From contig OW121854.1 in NCBI GenBank assembly GCA_933228895.1, positions 9,055,131 to 9,119,130 of the forward strand: a stretch of 64,000 nucleotides of DNA, in the 5' to 3' direction. The stretch is from Platycnemis pennipes (taxonomy: Eukaryota; Arthropoda; Insecta; Odonata; Platycnemididae). The notes under the pieces are model-generated. The model had not been told where the DNA came from and ran no database searches. It worked only from the letters and a program-made list of their open reading frames with translations. Position 1 is the stretch's first letter. Each line of letters begins with the position of its first letter. Below, in pieces: positions 35,648 to 46,522 of the stretch. The position numbers and the translations under genes are program-made.

Positions 35648-35880
35648 TATCTACATCTACATGATACCCTGCAAGCCACCGCGAGTGTGTGTGGCAGGGG
35701 GTGAAGATCACCAAGCATGCACTATAAACATGCAAACAAGCAACTATAGGGTCTCAGGCAACCAGATTGTTATTATCTACACAGTAATAAGGGATTGGTT
35801 GTTAATACATGCATCATGCGCTACAGACTACTCTAAAATATTTCCCCAACCTATTCCTTTGCTATGCTGCCTATTCTGTT
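35648..35880 (-). mobile_element. LINE B 3'-end fragment, minus strand
   Basis: Read in reverse it carries the last coding triplets (CAGCATAGCAAAGG), the 3' UTR, and the hairpin CACCCCCTGCCACACACAC ... GGTGGCTTGCAGGGT with a GTAGATGTAGATA tail at 35648. Confidence 0.82.
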
Positions 35881-36180
35881 AATTATGAAATTAAACGCAA
35901 GGGTATACGGTATATACCTAATAGGGTAGACGCAGGTCCGCCAGTAAAAAAAGCAGTAACACAAGAAGAACTAGGTGAAAATGACTTTTCCTTATACCTA
36001 GACATTCTTCCAGCCACAATGTAGAACTGACAATCTGGTGGAATGGGACAATTCTGGTCCCTCACTGAGTCCGGTGACTATTTCAGGCATTAGTTTTTTT
36101 AAGGTACTTCGGCAAGTTCATTCATCTCGCCCTTTCCCACCTAATATAATCATAAGAATATCCAATGACAATTCTCAAGG
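35881..36180. other. Unclassified sequence
   Basis: No feature supported in this short stretch between a LINE end and a SINE head. Confidence 0.4.
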
Positions 36181-36241
36181 CTGGATTCAAACTCGCAGCC
36201 TTTGGGTTGTCAGGCTGAAAATACATTACTAATAGGGCAAG
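36181..36241 (-). repeat. Degenerate tRNA-like SINE head
   Basis: Minus strand: GGCTGCGAGTTTGAATCCAG resembles a B box, with CTGACAACCCAAAGG before it as in the SINE head at 44864-44922. The 5' half is poorly preserved. Confidence 0.4.
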
Positions 36242-36261
36242 TGTTTAGGTTTTAGTGGTTA

Positions 36262-36942
36262 ACGCTAGGATTTATTAAAAAAGTGCTTGGGAAATGTGAT
36301 GAGAAGACAAAAGAGCGATGTTTATTTTCTCTAGTTAGGCCGCATCTTGAGCGTGTAGCCAGTGCATGGGATCCGAATGAATTACGTTTGATCAGAGAAC
36401 TAGACAGTGTGCAGCGTGGAGCAGTTACGTTCGTTAAAGGGTGTTACGATAGGTTGGGTAGTGTTCCAGAATTAATACAAGAATTAGGGTGGGAATCATT
36501 ATCAGAGCGTAGGTTTGAGTACAGATTGAATCTATTAGAGAAATTTCCATCGGATAGCTTTACTGAAAATGTTAAGCACATATTAAGAACACCAGCGTAT
36601 TATGCTAGATTCGACCAGATAAATAAGATTAGAGAGATAGATTGTCGTACTGATAGATTCAAAATGTCATTTTTCCCCCGTACTATAAGAGAACACAATA
36701 GGCAGCATAGCAAAGGGATAGGTAGGGGAAATATTTTAGAGTAGTCTGAAGAGCATGATGCATGCATTAACAACCAATCCTTTAATTACTATGTAGATAC
36801 TAGCAATGTAATTGCATGAGACCCTATTATGTAGCATGTTTCCATTTAGTAGCTTGTTTGCATGTCAATAGTGCATGCTTGGTGATCTTCACCCCCTTCC
36901 ACACACCCACTCGCGGTGGCTTGCAGGGTATCGCGGAGATGT
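36262..36942 (+). mobile_element. LINE B, best-preserved 3' copy
   Basis: The 153-codon frame 36283-36744 is uninterrupted. It begins in the thumb/C-terminal region of the reverse transcriptase (GKCDEKTKERCLFSLVRPHL), passes GAVTFVKGCYDRLGSV and LNLLEKFPSDSF, and ends with a natural stop after GRGNILE. About 200 bp of 3' UTR follow, then the hairpin and GGAGATGTAATTG. The insertion is truncated upstream of the catalytic YXDD region, so it cannot be autonomous. Jockey/CR1-group assignment rests on the RPHLEYA-type block. Confidence 0.88.
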
Positions 36943-38894
36943 AATTGTAAGAGTCCGTTGGATTATTTATTTAAAACTACTAACGCTCTGGGAGATATGT
37001 GCTGCAGAATATCCCCTCTCCTCTAATTAGGCTCATGAAGAGATTATCAAGCCTACGCACTTGCAGATTTCTTCGAAGGAGCGAATTTTCTTGAAAACGG
37101 CGCAATGAAATACGATAACAGAGAAGATGACCTCTTCGCCACATTCAACGAAGCCCGTTAATGACTTCCAGGAAACAACTCGAAGAAGAAACGGCAACGA
37201 GTCTGTCCGAGAGGACCAAAAGGTACAGTTGAACGCGACCATATCTCGCCCCCGGTCAAGTACGCACCTTGCGCGGAAAAGTAAAGTAATGGTGTGTAAA
37301 CATTGTGGCACTCGGTAAATCGTCGCATGGGTCATTATACAAAGTGAGTGAGCGAAAACAGAGAAGCCCTCAGGAGCCGTGACGTAACTATTCTCTCCTC
37401 TCTCTCCACCAATGAGGGGAGAGATGGCGGAAGCCCGAGTGACTTGACTCCCCAGAGGGCATCCTCGGAGGCCCCTCAACTTTTCCACCCATCCGACCCT
37501 TTCACGGCAAAAGCAAAGTCACAACACCCACATTTCACTCAAGGTCACAGGTCACCCATTGGGGGCAGGCGAGAATTGAATGGATGTGAGGAGGGAGAAG
37601 AAACGTTGTTTTTGTTAAATGGAAGATTGGCAACACCAGTAACACAAGAGGGTTAGGGGGGGAGGAGGAATGATCTTGGCTTGACTTCCTGAAGGTAGGA
37701 CAAAAAAAAACAATTCACACAAAGGTGAGGAACTATCACTGAGAAGTCTGTAAATTAACAAAAAAAAATTCCTACGCACAGAAGGCCAACATGTGAACTC
37801 TCACGTAAACACGATTGCAATTATCACTAGGGATAGTCTAACAATCAAAGGTGAGTTCAGACGAAACGAGATACTATACTTTCATACGAATATTAAGTTA
37901 TTTCCCTCTATTGTATCGAGTACCTCCAACCACCCTTCACTTAAACAGTCACCATTTCACACCCTCTTCTCCATTTATTTCTAAAAGCACGTTCATCAAC
38001 ACACCAAAATCCACCAAATCCTTCTTCATCCACCTATATTCTTCCCACGTTTTTTCTCCTAAGAAACATCCTCTTCTCCCAAGCCTGATACATCTATGTC
38101 TTCCTCAATATCCATCCTTTCTACAATCCATATCTCAAAAGCATATCTCTCCGATCACAGACAGGCGTAGACTTTTAAAGATCCTAATGCGATGGTTCTT
38201 CATGGGGCTTTTAATGCTGACGACATGGGAATTATTGACTGATTTGCGTTGGTTCACATGAAATGTGCTATATACTGTATCCGCGCCACATCTTCGAGTC
38301 AAACAAGAGCGACAAAATGAAGTGGGGAGAGCATTTCGAACAGATTGGTCAAAAAAAAGGCATTTCACCACGCAAAATTCACCACTGCCACGCAAACATA
38401 TTTCAACACTATGCACTGGATAGAAGACGCGTAGGATTACTAGAATTTTCCCTGGGTGAATCAAATCAACTCGGTATCATTTACTCACACCTCAACCTGT
38501 TCAAAGTAAGTTGTTGAAGGAGCAACTGGGTACGTACTATACAAGATCACTCAACAAACTGCTTCCATTTAACATCGTCAAGTACCTACTGAAACCAGTC
38601 AAGTAATACATAAAGGGTGAATACTTCGTAATACCAGATTTATTTAATTTTCCAACAGAGGGGGATAACCGGAACTATACGAGCGCGCGAAAGCAACGCA
38701 TGGGAATTACTCGAATTCCATTTTTCTTCCTTCCAACTTTCTCACTGCTGGGGGAAAAATAGCACTAGTCGCACGTCCTAAGGAAGTTGCAAGGTCGACA
38801 AACAAATGGAAGTAGAACTTTGTCAAATGTGATAACACGGGCTCGCCCTTCTTCAAACCTTTCGAGTGTACGGATCGAAGTGTTCAGAAATAAG
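36943..38894. other. Unclassified sequence with GC-richer patch at 37330-37660
   Basis: Overlapping frames at 37033-37488 (minus, 151 codons) and 37348-37656 (plus, 102 codons) lack known domains. A T/C-rich stretch at 37920-38130 yields a Ser/Pro/His-rich frame that I regard as low complexity. Confidence 0.3.
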
Positions 38895-38945
38895 AGCCTG
38901 GGGTGGGTATACCATCCAAGAGGCCCGGGTTCAAAACACAGCGGC
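38895..38945 (+). repeat. Possible tRNA-like SINE fragment
   Basis: GGTATACCATCCAAGAGGCC followed by CGGGTTCAAAAC resembles the anticodon-to-T-arm part of a tRNA-like head. It is weak and incomplete. Confidence 0.3.
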
Positions 38946-39065
38946 CATTCCGTCGGAATACGTGCTTAAATGCTGTGAGGAGAGAAGTTCAGTACCAGGT
39001 CCGCGTGTGGACGATTCGGTGCCTTTCGCCAAGAGCATGCAAATGCCGAGGCCGTGAGGGAGGGT

Positions 39066-39373
39066 GGGGGTTTTAAGAGACCGTCGGGATTATCTCGAAT
39101 GGGTAACCAGGGGGTCACGTGACGCAAACACGAATATAGAAGCGAATTCGGTGCGTCTCTGAATAGTTCGTTACAATATCACTCAAAGGTTTACACTTGA
39201 GTTTCACACATCCGGAGGTTCTATGTTCGTGACGAATTAGAAAAACTGAATTTAAACCAATGAAGAAATTATAATGAGCGATTGAAACACACCAAACTCA
39301 CGAGCCATTCGTGCTTGTACCACTAGACTCAGTGGTTTCCTGCTCAGGATCGCGACGGTTTTAAACACCACCC
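39066..39373. mobile_element. Foldback family G, copy 3 (308 bp)
   Basis: Left GGGATTATCTCGAATGGGTA and the right-hand reversed block (GGTTTCCTGCTCAGGATCGC) are diverged versions of the family TIR. It is the most eroded of the four copies. Confidence 0.7.
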
Positions 39374-39529
39374 GTGGTTCATCTTTTATCTTTCTTCCAA
39401 CGCTTTCCAATCCCAGCCTACCTCCTCTAGTCTGAGGCGTTATCATCTCTGTACAATAACTCTGTACCCGAACGATTAAGCACTTCAGAGGGGTAGGGAA
39501 GGAACAAGAATGGGAATAGAATGGGTAAG
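39374..39529. other. Unclassified short stretch
   Basis: Between a foldback element and a SINE. Nothing recognised. Confidence 0.4.
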
Positions 39530-39656
39530 AATTAAGGGTGGAGAGTGCCTGCTCTTATCAAAAGGCACCAAGGAGACTACTACTTAACTTCCCATCCGAC
39601 GGACGGAGTATTGCACTCAAATGCTCCCAACAAAGCACTCAAGCGGGGACCGGTTT
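39530..39656 (-). repeat. SINE A, head replaced by a LINE insertion
   Basis: The body (AACTTCCCATCCGACGGACG, ACTCAAGCGGGGACCGGT) matches 13985-14115, but the tRNA head is missing. At about 39657 the sequence switches to the 3' end of LINE B, in the position where the SINE continues in other copies. This is consistent with insertion of the LINE into the SINE, with the remainder lost or displaced. Confidence 0.65.
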
Positions 39657-39657
39657 A

Positions 39658-40303
39658 TCATCTACATCTACGCGATACCCTGCAAGCCACCGCGAGGGTG
39701 TGTGGCAGGGGGTGAAGATCACCAAGCATGCATTACTAACATGCAAACAAGCAACTATAGTGTCTCATGCAACTAGATTGTTAGTATCTATAGTATTTAA
39801 GGGGTTAATACATGCATCATGCACTACAGAATACTCTAAAATATTTCCCCTACCTATCCCTTTGCTATGCTGCCTATTCTGTTCTCTTATAGTACGGGGG
39901 AAAATGCCATTTTGAATCTATCGGTACGACAATCTATCTCTCTAATCTTATTTATCTGATCGAATCTAGCATAATACGCTGGTTTTTTTAATATGTGCCT
40001 AACATCTTCAGTATATCCATCCGATTTAAATTTCTCTAATAGATTAAATCTGTACTTTAACCTACGCTCTGATAATGATTCCCACCCTAATTCTTTTATT
40101 AATTCTGAAACGCTACTCAACCTATCGTAACACCTTTTGACGAACCTAGCTGCTCTACGCTTCACACTGTCTAATTCTCTGATCAAACCTAATTCATTAG
40201 GATTCCATACACTGGCTGCATACTCAAGGTGGGGCCTAAATAGTGAAAAGTAACATCGCTCTTTTCTCTTCTCATCACATTTCCCTAGTACTCTTTTTAT
40301 AAA
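39658..40303 (-). mobile_element. LINE B copy, minus strand, with 3' end
   Basis: Reading the minus strand from about 40303: KRVLGKCDEKRKERCYFSLF, RPHLEYAASVWNPNELGL, ARFVKRCYDRLSSVSELI, LLEKFKSDGYTEDVRHIL, then a frame that runs past the usual end through one difference. The 3' UTR and hairpin (CACCCCCTGCCACACACCC) lead to CGTAGATGTAGATG at 39658. It is 5'-truncated at the same region as the copies at 25250 and 36262, and lacks the catalytic core. Confidence 0.87.
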
Positions 40304-40325
40304 TCGTTGAAAAATACATCTTCCA

Positions 40326-40394
40326 CTTCCGGGATACGAACACGGACCCTCCGGACGATCGGCCAGCACTCTTTAAGCACTACACAATCCGAGG
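40326..40394 (-). repeat. tRNA-like SINE head
   Basis: Minus strand: CCTCGGATTGTGTAGTGCTT, then GGTCCGTGTTCGTATCCCGG as a B-box-like arm. Spacing is tRNA-like, but arm pairing is incomplete. Confidence 0.5.
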
Positions 40395-40900
40395 CGTCTT
40401 TCGTGCGCGCGGGGGCACGCCCGACTGTCACGGGAGCGCTACTCACGATGCGGGCAACGCTGCCGGCCAGGCGGTCCATGGCGAAGAACCGCTGTCGTGA
40501 GGTGACTTGCGCCGCCAGGCGGAACGACAGCCTGCAGACGCCCTCTAGGCCCGGGATGCGACGGAGCGAACCGCGGACCGACGGCGCCGCCGGCACCATC
40601 CGGCGTCGGTCGCCCTGGGAAGACGCCGAGGCGGAGGACGACATGGCCGCGAGGATGGACCTCATCCTGAGCGCCAGACGGAAATCTCCTCGCCGGCCAT
40701 CCACCGCTGAAGGGCGAAGGAGGGAAACTGCCTCTGCCGGCCGGTAAAGGGGTCGCCGCCCCTCCCGAGGTCCTCCCACCGCCACCCTTCCCACAAACTC
40801 AACCGACCTCTCCTCACCTCGCAGTTTCCTCAACCTCTCTCTCTCTCTCACCCCTCTCCTCTCGTTCACACCCACCCGTGGACACTCCGGTCTCCCGCAT
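40395..40900. other. GC-rich island with long open frames on both strands
   Basis: The minus frame 40297-41124 (275 codons, the longest in the window) and plus frame 40307-40747 (146 codons) overlap here. The plus product has an acidic-then-basic stretch (SPWEDAEAEDDMAARMDLIL). The minus product is Arg/Ser/Ala-rich and runs out into RTE LINE sequence on its 5' side and LINE B on its 3' side, so its full length cannot be one gene. The composition contrasts sharply with the AT-rich surroundings. It could be a 5' region of a retroelement, part of a gene exon or a CpG island. No family recognised. Confidence 0.3.
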
Positions 40901-40944
40901 TCTTTTTTTTTTAAATTTATTTCCACCATTGGTAGGTTGTTGTC

Positions 40945-41322
40945 ATCAAGTAGGTAGGTGAATGTGGTGCTACCGAAGAATGATGAAGATGAAATGGATC
41001 GATCGAGTGACAGACAAAGAAGTCTTAAGAAGAGTGGGAGAGAAGAGATGTCTACTGAAAACATTAAAAAGAAGACGGGGCCACTTGGGCCACATCTCGA
41101 GACACGATGGCCTGATGAAGACAATCGTCGAGAGAAAAGCGAACGGGAAGAATGGAAAAGGCAGGCCTCCTATGAGGTATATGGATCAAGTTGTGAAGGA
41201 TATAAAACAGAGAGGAGCTGAGTTGATCTGAAGAGGTTGGCCGATGTGGAGCCGAGTGAGCCGAGTGGAGGGCTGCGTCAAACAAATCCTAGGATTGTTG
41301 ACCGATGATGATGATGATGAGG
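40945..41322 (+). mobile_element. RTE-type LINE 3' relic with GAT-repeat tail
   Basis: The 89-codon frame 40962-41231 contains KMKWIDRVTDKEVLRRVGEK, RRRGHLGHISRHDGL and GKGRPPMRYMDQVVKDIKQR, the arginine-rich C-terminal region of RTE-type endonuclease-reverse transcriptases (normally the segment after the RT domain). After the stop comes CAAATCCTAGGATTGTTGACC and a (GAT)n tail at about 41304-41321. Trinucleotide-like tails are usual for RTE elements. Related 3' ends lie at 42400-42440 and 47280-47325. Confidence 0.8.
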
Positions 41323-42455
41323 TAGGTGAAGTGGAGAACTTCACCTACCTCGGCAGCACTATAACTTAGGATGAAAAGAAGCAAGACGGACATTTCATGG
41401 TGCCAAAATAATTAGGAGTGCCGCGAAGAAATTATTGCGGGAAAACGAAGAATGCTTAGCAGGACCAACTTCTGAATTGGCTTAACTCACTACCAACAGA
41501 TAATGAAAGTAACCGAAGCAGTTCTTCCAACACTGATTACTGTAAATCGCCCATTATCCTTGGTAATGGAGGGGTAAACCCAATTGAATTTTTTTTCAAA
41601 ATTTAAAAAGCGCACTCCCAGATTGTATGTGACCTCAGCCAGAAGAGTACCGGAAGAGTAAAAGATTGGGAATCACTGCGGTAACTGCTTGTGGAGATAA
41701 CGTCAAGTTATCAAAATTGTCATTTCAGAGCAAGTCTCGGCAGCGGAAGATATTTTTATTGATAAACCTGTTGGCCCGTACATGACTGTTTTTTGCAGAG
41801 CACTCGATTACAGTACTCCGTCCGTCGGATGAGACGTTAAGTCATGTAACGGTTTGTGACAAATATATATCTTTACATAAAACTTGGGAAGGAAGAAGCT
41901 CGACGGACATTAAGCGAAGAATAGCACAAGCTAAAGAGGCGTTTATGAAGAAGAGACAACTGCTGTGCTCAAAGAACCTACGGCTGCAAACAAGGAAGCA
42001 CTTCATCAAAACATTCGTATGGAGCGTGGCACTCTATGGATCAGATACATGAAACATCGAGAAAGCAGACCAACGAAGAATTGAGGCCTTCGAAAAACAT
42101 GGTGCTGGAGGAGAATTCTGAAGTATAATGGACAGGTGAAGTGAGGAACGAAGAGGTGTACAGAAGAGCAGATGAAGAAAGGACTAAATGGAAAACCCTA
42201 CGGCATAGAAGAAACAGATGGATTGGATATACCTTGAGGCACAATGAATGAGTAAGAAATACAATAGAAGGGAAGATTGAAGGGAATGTCCCGCGAGGAA
42301 GACCAAGGGAAAAGTATATAGGGCAAATAAAGAAGGAAGTGAAAGAGAAAACATATCAGGGTGTGAGGAAATTAACACTGAATGGATGAATGACCTTAAT
42401 GATGGAGGGCTGCAGTAAACCAATCCTAGGATTGAAATACTGATATTAATTGATT
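41323..42455 (+). mobile_element. Decayed RTE-type LINE, longer fragment
   Basis: In broken frames I read VENFTYLGSTIT (41333-41368), then after about 400 bp of unrelated or decayed sequence TDIKRRIAQAKEAFMKKRQL, KHFIKTFVWSVALYGSDT and QRRIEAFEKHGAG (about 41900-42110). These are consecutive blocks of the RTE reverse transcriptase C-terminal half. The 3' end repeats AACCAATCCTAGGATTG near 42418-42434. Several stops and frameshifts show it is inactive. Confidence 0.75.
41811..41846 (+). repeat. SINE A fragment in opposite orientation
   Basis: AGTACTCCGTCCGTCGGATG, then GAGACGTTAAGTCATG is the reverse complement of the SINE A body block (GACTTAACGTCTCATCCGAC). It is a short remnant between two parts of the RTE relic. 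Confidence 0.5.
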
Positions 42456-42484
42456 TCAAGACAGCCCCGTACTGAAAGGCCCCT

Positions 42485-42735
42485 TGAGGTGAGAGGATGG
42501 GACTGGAGCTAAAGGTGAGGAGAAACCCGGCGTCGGGATTGACTAACTCTTGAGGGAGGGCTCAAGCTTAACGTCCCACCTGACGGACGGAGTATTGAAC
42601 TTGAAACGCCCTGCACATGACATCAAGGGGGGTATTCCAATGCAATATTCTCCTCGCCGGAATACGAACCAGAATTCAAATGTGGGACGTTTATAATCTC
42701 CATCAAATTATAATCTTAGCATTGCGACAATTTTG
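42485..42735 (-). repeat. tRNA-derived SINE A, copy 4, head diverged
   Basis: The body AGAAACCCGGCGTCGGGATT and TAACGTCCCACCTGACGGAC match the reference copy at 13925. The head region at the right (CGCCGGAATACGAACC) keeps a weak B box. Confidence 0.65.
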
Positions 42736-44237
42736 ACAAATCTTAAGGACAGTCCTCACCTGTTGCCTACCATCTTCAGTCCATCTCCCTCCAGTATCCC
42801 ACAACTTCGCTATAATCGCATTCATCATTATTTTTTGCCTCCTAAATTAGTGCTACAACTTATTTCTATTCGCTATCAAATGAAACTTTGTCGACGTTCC
42901 TAGCAGAACTGGAAACAGCGATGCTAAAAGAATTATCAGTTTCTGGCGAGATGTCGTGGAAAATATGACACCGGAGTAAGAATCTAGCAGTATTTGTCCA
43001 CAGTTGTTGTTAGCAGTACAACGACACTTCGGGTCATCGTCAAGGGTACCTTACACTTGACAAACACACAGTCTTATCTGTGTATCTTTTAATACAATAG
43101 ACGATGAAAAAGTGTCGAAACGGGTCGTGAATTTTACATTTCACATAAAACTGTGAACAAATATGGCCATTTGTTTCTTCCTTCACTGGCGGTTCAATTT
43201 CTAAGGGTATATAGCAACAAATAATTTAAGCTTAACACACAGACTAATATGTCACCAATGCTGAAGGCGGAATCAAATTAGCGAACTGTCGACAAACGCC
43301 GGAGCATACCGAAATGGAAATGGCATTTAGGTTGATTTTAGCGATTTGGATTCCAACACTGTTAGACAGATTTTTTAAAGCGTGTTTCTACGGCCAACAA
43401 ATCGTAGGATACGCGAGAACTATGGGACTGCGGTAGACAATCGGTACGTAATTATGCAGTCAACTGTTTCATTAAACCCCACACTAAGAATACGCATGCT
43501 TTTGCACAGAATAGTTTGGTTAAAAACGCCCAAATAAATGACCTTACTCATTCTTCAGTTGCTCTACTTCCTATTGGGTTATTAGAAAACACGAGTAAAA
43601 TAATCTCCGCCAGAACGCTGGTTAATTATGCTACATTTTCTAACGTTAGTAAGGCGTTTGTAAAGGAAAAAGAGTCAGCATATATGTGCTGGCGAACAGA
43701 CGTCTCTTCCTCAGCAATCCATGCCACCCAACCCACCACTCACGTACGCTTTCCCTTCCCTGACGTCACTTTCTGCAAGGGTGAGTTCCAATACCTATGA
43801 CCTGCGATACTTACAGAAAGTCAACAAAAATTAACTTTTAAGCATTTACGACACACTACTTTCTCACGCATACTTACGTGCACAACACACGCAATTTCTC
43901 TGAGGTTAAAAACTTCGCCTCTGGGTCCGAAAATGGAAACCACATCACTTTTCCATGAAATCTTGGCTTGCCCAAAGCAAAAAAAACTGAAAGGAAACGG
44001 AGTGTAAGGGGGGGAGGGGGTGGGGTGGGGGGTGCGATAGGAAATGCAAAACCGCCAATATTCGAGTGCGCCAGTTCTTACGAGGGCGTGGCGGATAAAA
44101 TTGGCCAAAGAACGGGAGTTGCTGTTCGATGGAGACGGGGGAGAAACGCTCGAAAAGAACTTGATCCGGCGTCGAAAGCAGTCGGAATGGACGATTCGCA
44201 GCAAGCAACCACATGGCCATTGCCTGATTCAGCCCTT
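42736..44237. other. Unclassified sequence
   Basis: A plus frame at 43516-43800 (94 codons) and minus frames at 43821-44220 lack known motifs, and the latter sit in a G-rich low-complexity patch (44000-44040). CACTTCGGGTCATCGTC at 43028-43044 and GACGATGAAAAAGTGTCGAA at about 43103-43122 again resemble parts of the GATGA...CGAAAC signature. Confidence 0.3.
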
Positions 44238-44554
44238 GGGGGGCTGCGTTTGAAACCGTCGGGATTACCTCGAATAGGTAACCAAGGAGTCACGTGGTGC
44301 AAACAAGAATGGTTCGAAAATTTGGTGTTTGCGAATCGCTCGTAATAACCTCAATCATTAGTTTTTACTAGAGTTTTTCTCGTCCGCCTTGAGCATAGAC
44401 CGTCAGATGAGAAAGACTCAAAGAATGAAAACAATGAATAAGATTGTAGCGAGCGATTCAAACACGGCTAAATTTGGAACACGCTCGTTTTTGTACCACG
44501 TGCCTCCTTGGTTACCTATTCGAGGTTATCTCGACGGTTTCAAGCACAGCACCC
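44238..44554. mobile_element. Foldback family G, copy 4 (317 bp)
   Basis: Left end GGGGGGCTGCGTTTGAAACC and right end (reverse complement GGGTGCTGTGCTTGAAACC) pair well. The inner GGATTACCTCGAATAGGTAA block is mirrored by TTACCTATTCGAGGTTATC. It is the best-preserved copy. CCCTTGG occurs at both edges, but it overlaps the TIR and may not be a real TSD. Confidence 0.8.
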
Positions 44555-44619
44555 TTGGTTAGACTGCAACATATGATACCAATGAATTATTTTAGGCTTT
44601 CCTAGCGAATGATGCTGGT

Positions 44620-44775
44620 GAAGGCTTCTCGGGCTTGGCACCGGGTCGATAGATCGGCTGTTTCCGACGTTTCGATAGCTGACTCCGCTATCACCTAAAG
44701 ATGACAGAAGAGTTGGCTATCGAAACGTCTGCAACAGCCGTCCCACTGACCCGGTTCCAACCCCGAGAAGACTTC
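44620..44775. repeat. 156-bp foldback with hammerhead-like loop
   Basis: The inner stem GACGTTTCGATAGC (44666-44679) pairs perfectly with GCTATCGAAACGTC (44716-44729). The outer arms (GAAGGCTTCTCGGGCTTGG and the mirrored CCAACCCCGAGAAGACTTC) also pair with few mismatches. The loop region carries CCTAAAGATGACAG and the 3' stem CGAAACGTC, the order of boxes in hammerhead motifs of Penelope-like elements. The first box is not canonical. Confidence 0.7.
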
Positions 44776-44863
44776 AGGAATATAGTCCCATTATCAATGC
44801 GGCTAATGAGAAATGAACGAGGTTCCAATAGTTGGACTGATCCCAAGAAAAAAACAACACATT

Positions 44864-44922
44864 TCCGAGGTGGGATTCGAAATCGCGACCTTTAGCTTGT
44901 CAGGCCGGCGCGTCACCAACCT
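44864..44922 (-). repeat. tRNA-like SINE head
   Basis: Minus strand: TAGGTTGGTGACGCGCCGGC (A-box side), CTGACAAGCTAAAGGTCGCG, then ATTTCGAATCCCACCTCGG (T-arm). The spacing is good, but the acceptor stem does not close. Confidence 0.6.
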
Positions 44923-45999
44923 AATTGTATCAAATTAATCGAACACAACTGAGATTAATAAAATAAAAAAAGTCTTCAAAATGGAAATACCAACTTCCAT
45001 CAAGTCTTTGCAAAACATAATTCCATTTATGATTGATTTCACACGATACAACAAGACTTAAGCACGCACCGCGGGGAAGGTTATGAATGCACACATTATA
45101 AACGAAAACAATTCATTCTCGCCGCAGGGGGCCCAGTCGAATTGAATCGTATTGGATAATGAAAGGCCCTTCCGTTTGAAGTTTTATCGACGATGATAAT
45201 AGTGGACGTAACAAGTAGGGCGGGATAAGTAAGACCAATTCTTATTAAGCATTATTTCTGAGGAAAGGTTGGTTAAGACTAATTTTTGCAGCATAAAATG
45301 TAATAAATGAGGAATAAATCTATTCCTTGCCCACGAACAACCTCCGATTCACAACCATATTCTATTACACTGGCCTCCAAGTATAAAAAGATAGACGCCA
45401 GTTAAGCACAGCCCGTTTGGTAACAGCAAGATTGATCTGGACATTCGTTTAACTATTCGCAAGGCGTATGGGCATACATCTGGCTAGAAGATCACCAGCA
45501 GCGGAGATGCCCGAGTGTATTGGTTAACATGAACCTTCTTCGGCCCTGGGTGAAAGCACGGAGAGCCAGTCCTATTTGGATTACGGTTACTTCTGGGACG
45601 TGCTCCGAAAACAACGCGATGGTGACGACGCAAGCCTATGCACTTGGCTTCATTCCGCTGTTCCAAGACCTCTCTCTCTGTGCACACTTCTTATGGCCAA
45701 AGAATGAATCACCACAATGGAAAAATATATTTGAGCGCAGCGGGGGAGGACGAAAGGAGAGGAGAAAACTCTTTCGAGAACTTGAAGAGAAGAAACGTTT
45801 TTCCTCCACCCCCAAACCTATCAGTTCGTGGTCTATAAAAAGCTGTGCGCCGAGCCTGACGTCACCTTTTCCTATCCGTCCGAATAAATGACTAGTTCAG
45901 TCTCTGATAAAACTAGAAAGGAGCACTCAAAAATATGACTCTTTATCTTTTTATTCCAACAGTTAGTATCTTCGGTAGTGGACTTTAAAGCAGTTAATA
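44923..45999. other. Unclassified sequence
   Basis: A GC-richer patch at 45500-45880 carries plus frames of 123 and 66 codons and a minus frame of 67 codons, all overlapping and without known motifs. Confidence 0.3.
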
Positions 46000-46268
46000 A
46001 TAGATAGAATGTCGTACTGATTTTTCCCCCGCACTATAAGATAACACAATAGGCAGCATAGCAAAGGAATAGGTAGGGGAAATATTTTAGAGAAGTCTGT
46101 AGCACATGATGCATGCATTAACAACCAATCCCTTAATACTTGTAGATACTAACAATCTAGTTACATGAGACCCTGTAGTAGCTTGTTTGCATGCCAATAG
46201 TGCACGCTTGGTGATCTTCACCCCCTGCCACACACCCTCGCGGTGGCTTGCAGGGTATCGCGTAGATG
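46000..46268 (+). mobile_element. LINE B 3' fragment abutting a Tigger relic
   Basis: Starts in the last coding block (AGAATGTCGTACTGATTTTT) with an internal deletion, then CAGCATAGCAAAGGAATAGG, the 3' UTR and the hairpin, ending GCGTAGATGTCGATA. The next base onward reads as a Tigger transposase on the other strand. Confidence 0.82.
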
Positions 46269-46522
46269 TCGATAATTCCCTTGTCCAGCGGTTGCATCTT
46301 ACTGGTGCTATTTGGGCACAGGAAAAGTACTTCGAGGTTTGGTAGCACTATTCCGCTTATTTTATGAACTGGGGCATCGTCTATGAGAAGTAGAACATGG
46401 CGATTCTAGCTGGCACTCTTCCTCTGCAGGATGATAATTTGCTTCTGAAACATTTCATGTTCATTCTCAAGTTTTCATAATGCCGAATGTGTACACATTG
46501 ATAGATGCATTGACGACAAAAC

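Noticed and set aside
37851..38261. 136-codon Ser/Pro/His-rich plus frame
   Set aside because: T/C-rich low-complexity DNA. No signal peptide or domain.
44233..44558. CCCTTGG as a 7-bp target duplication of foldback G copy 4
   Set aside because: It overlaps the terminal repeat itself, and the CTTGG part also follows copy 1 without a partner on the other side.
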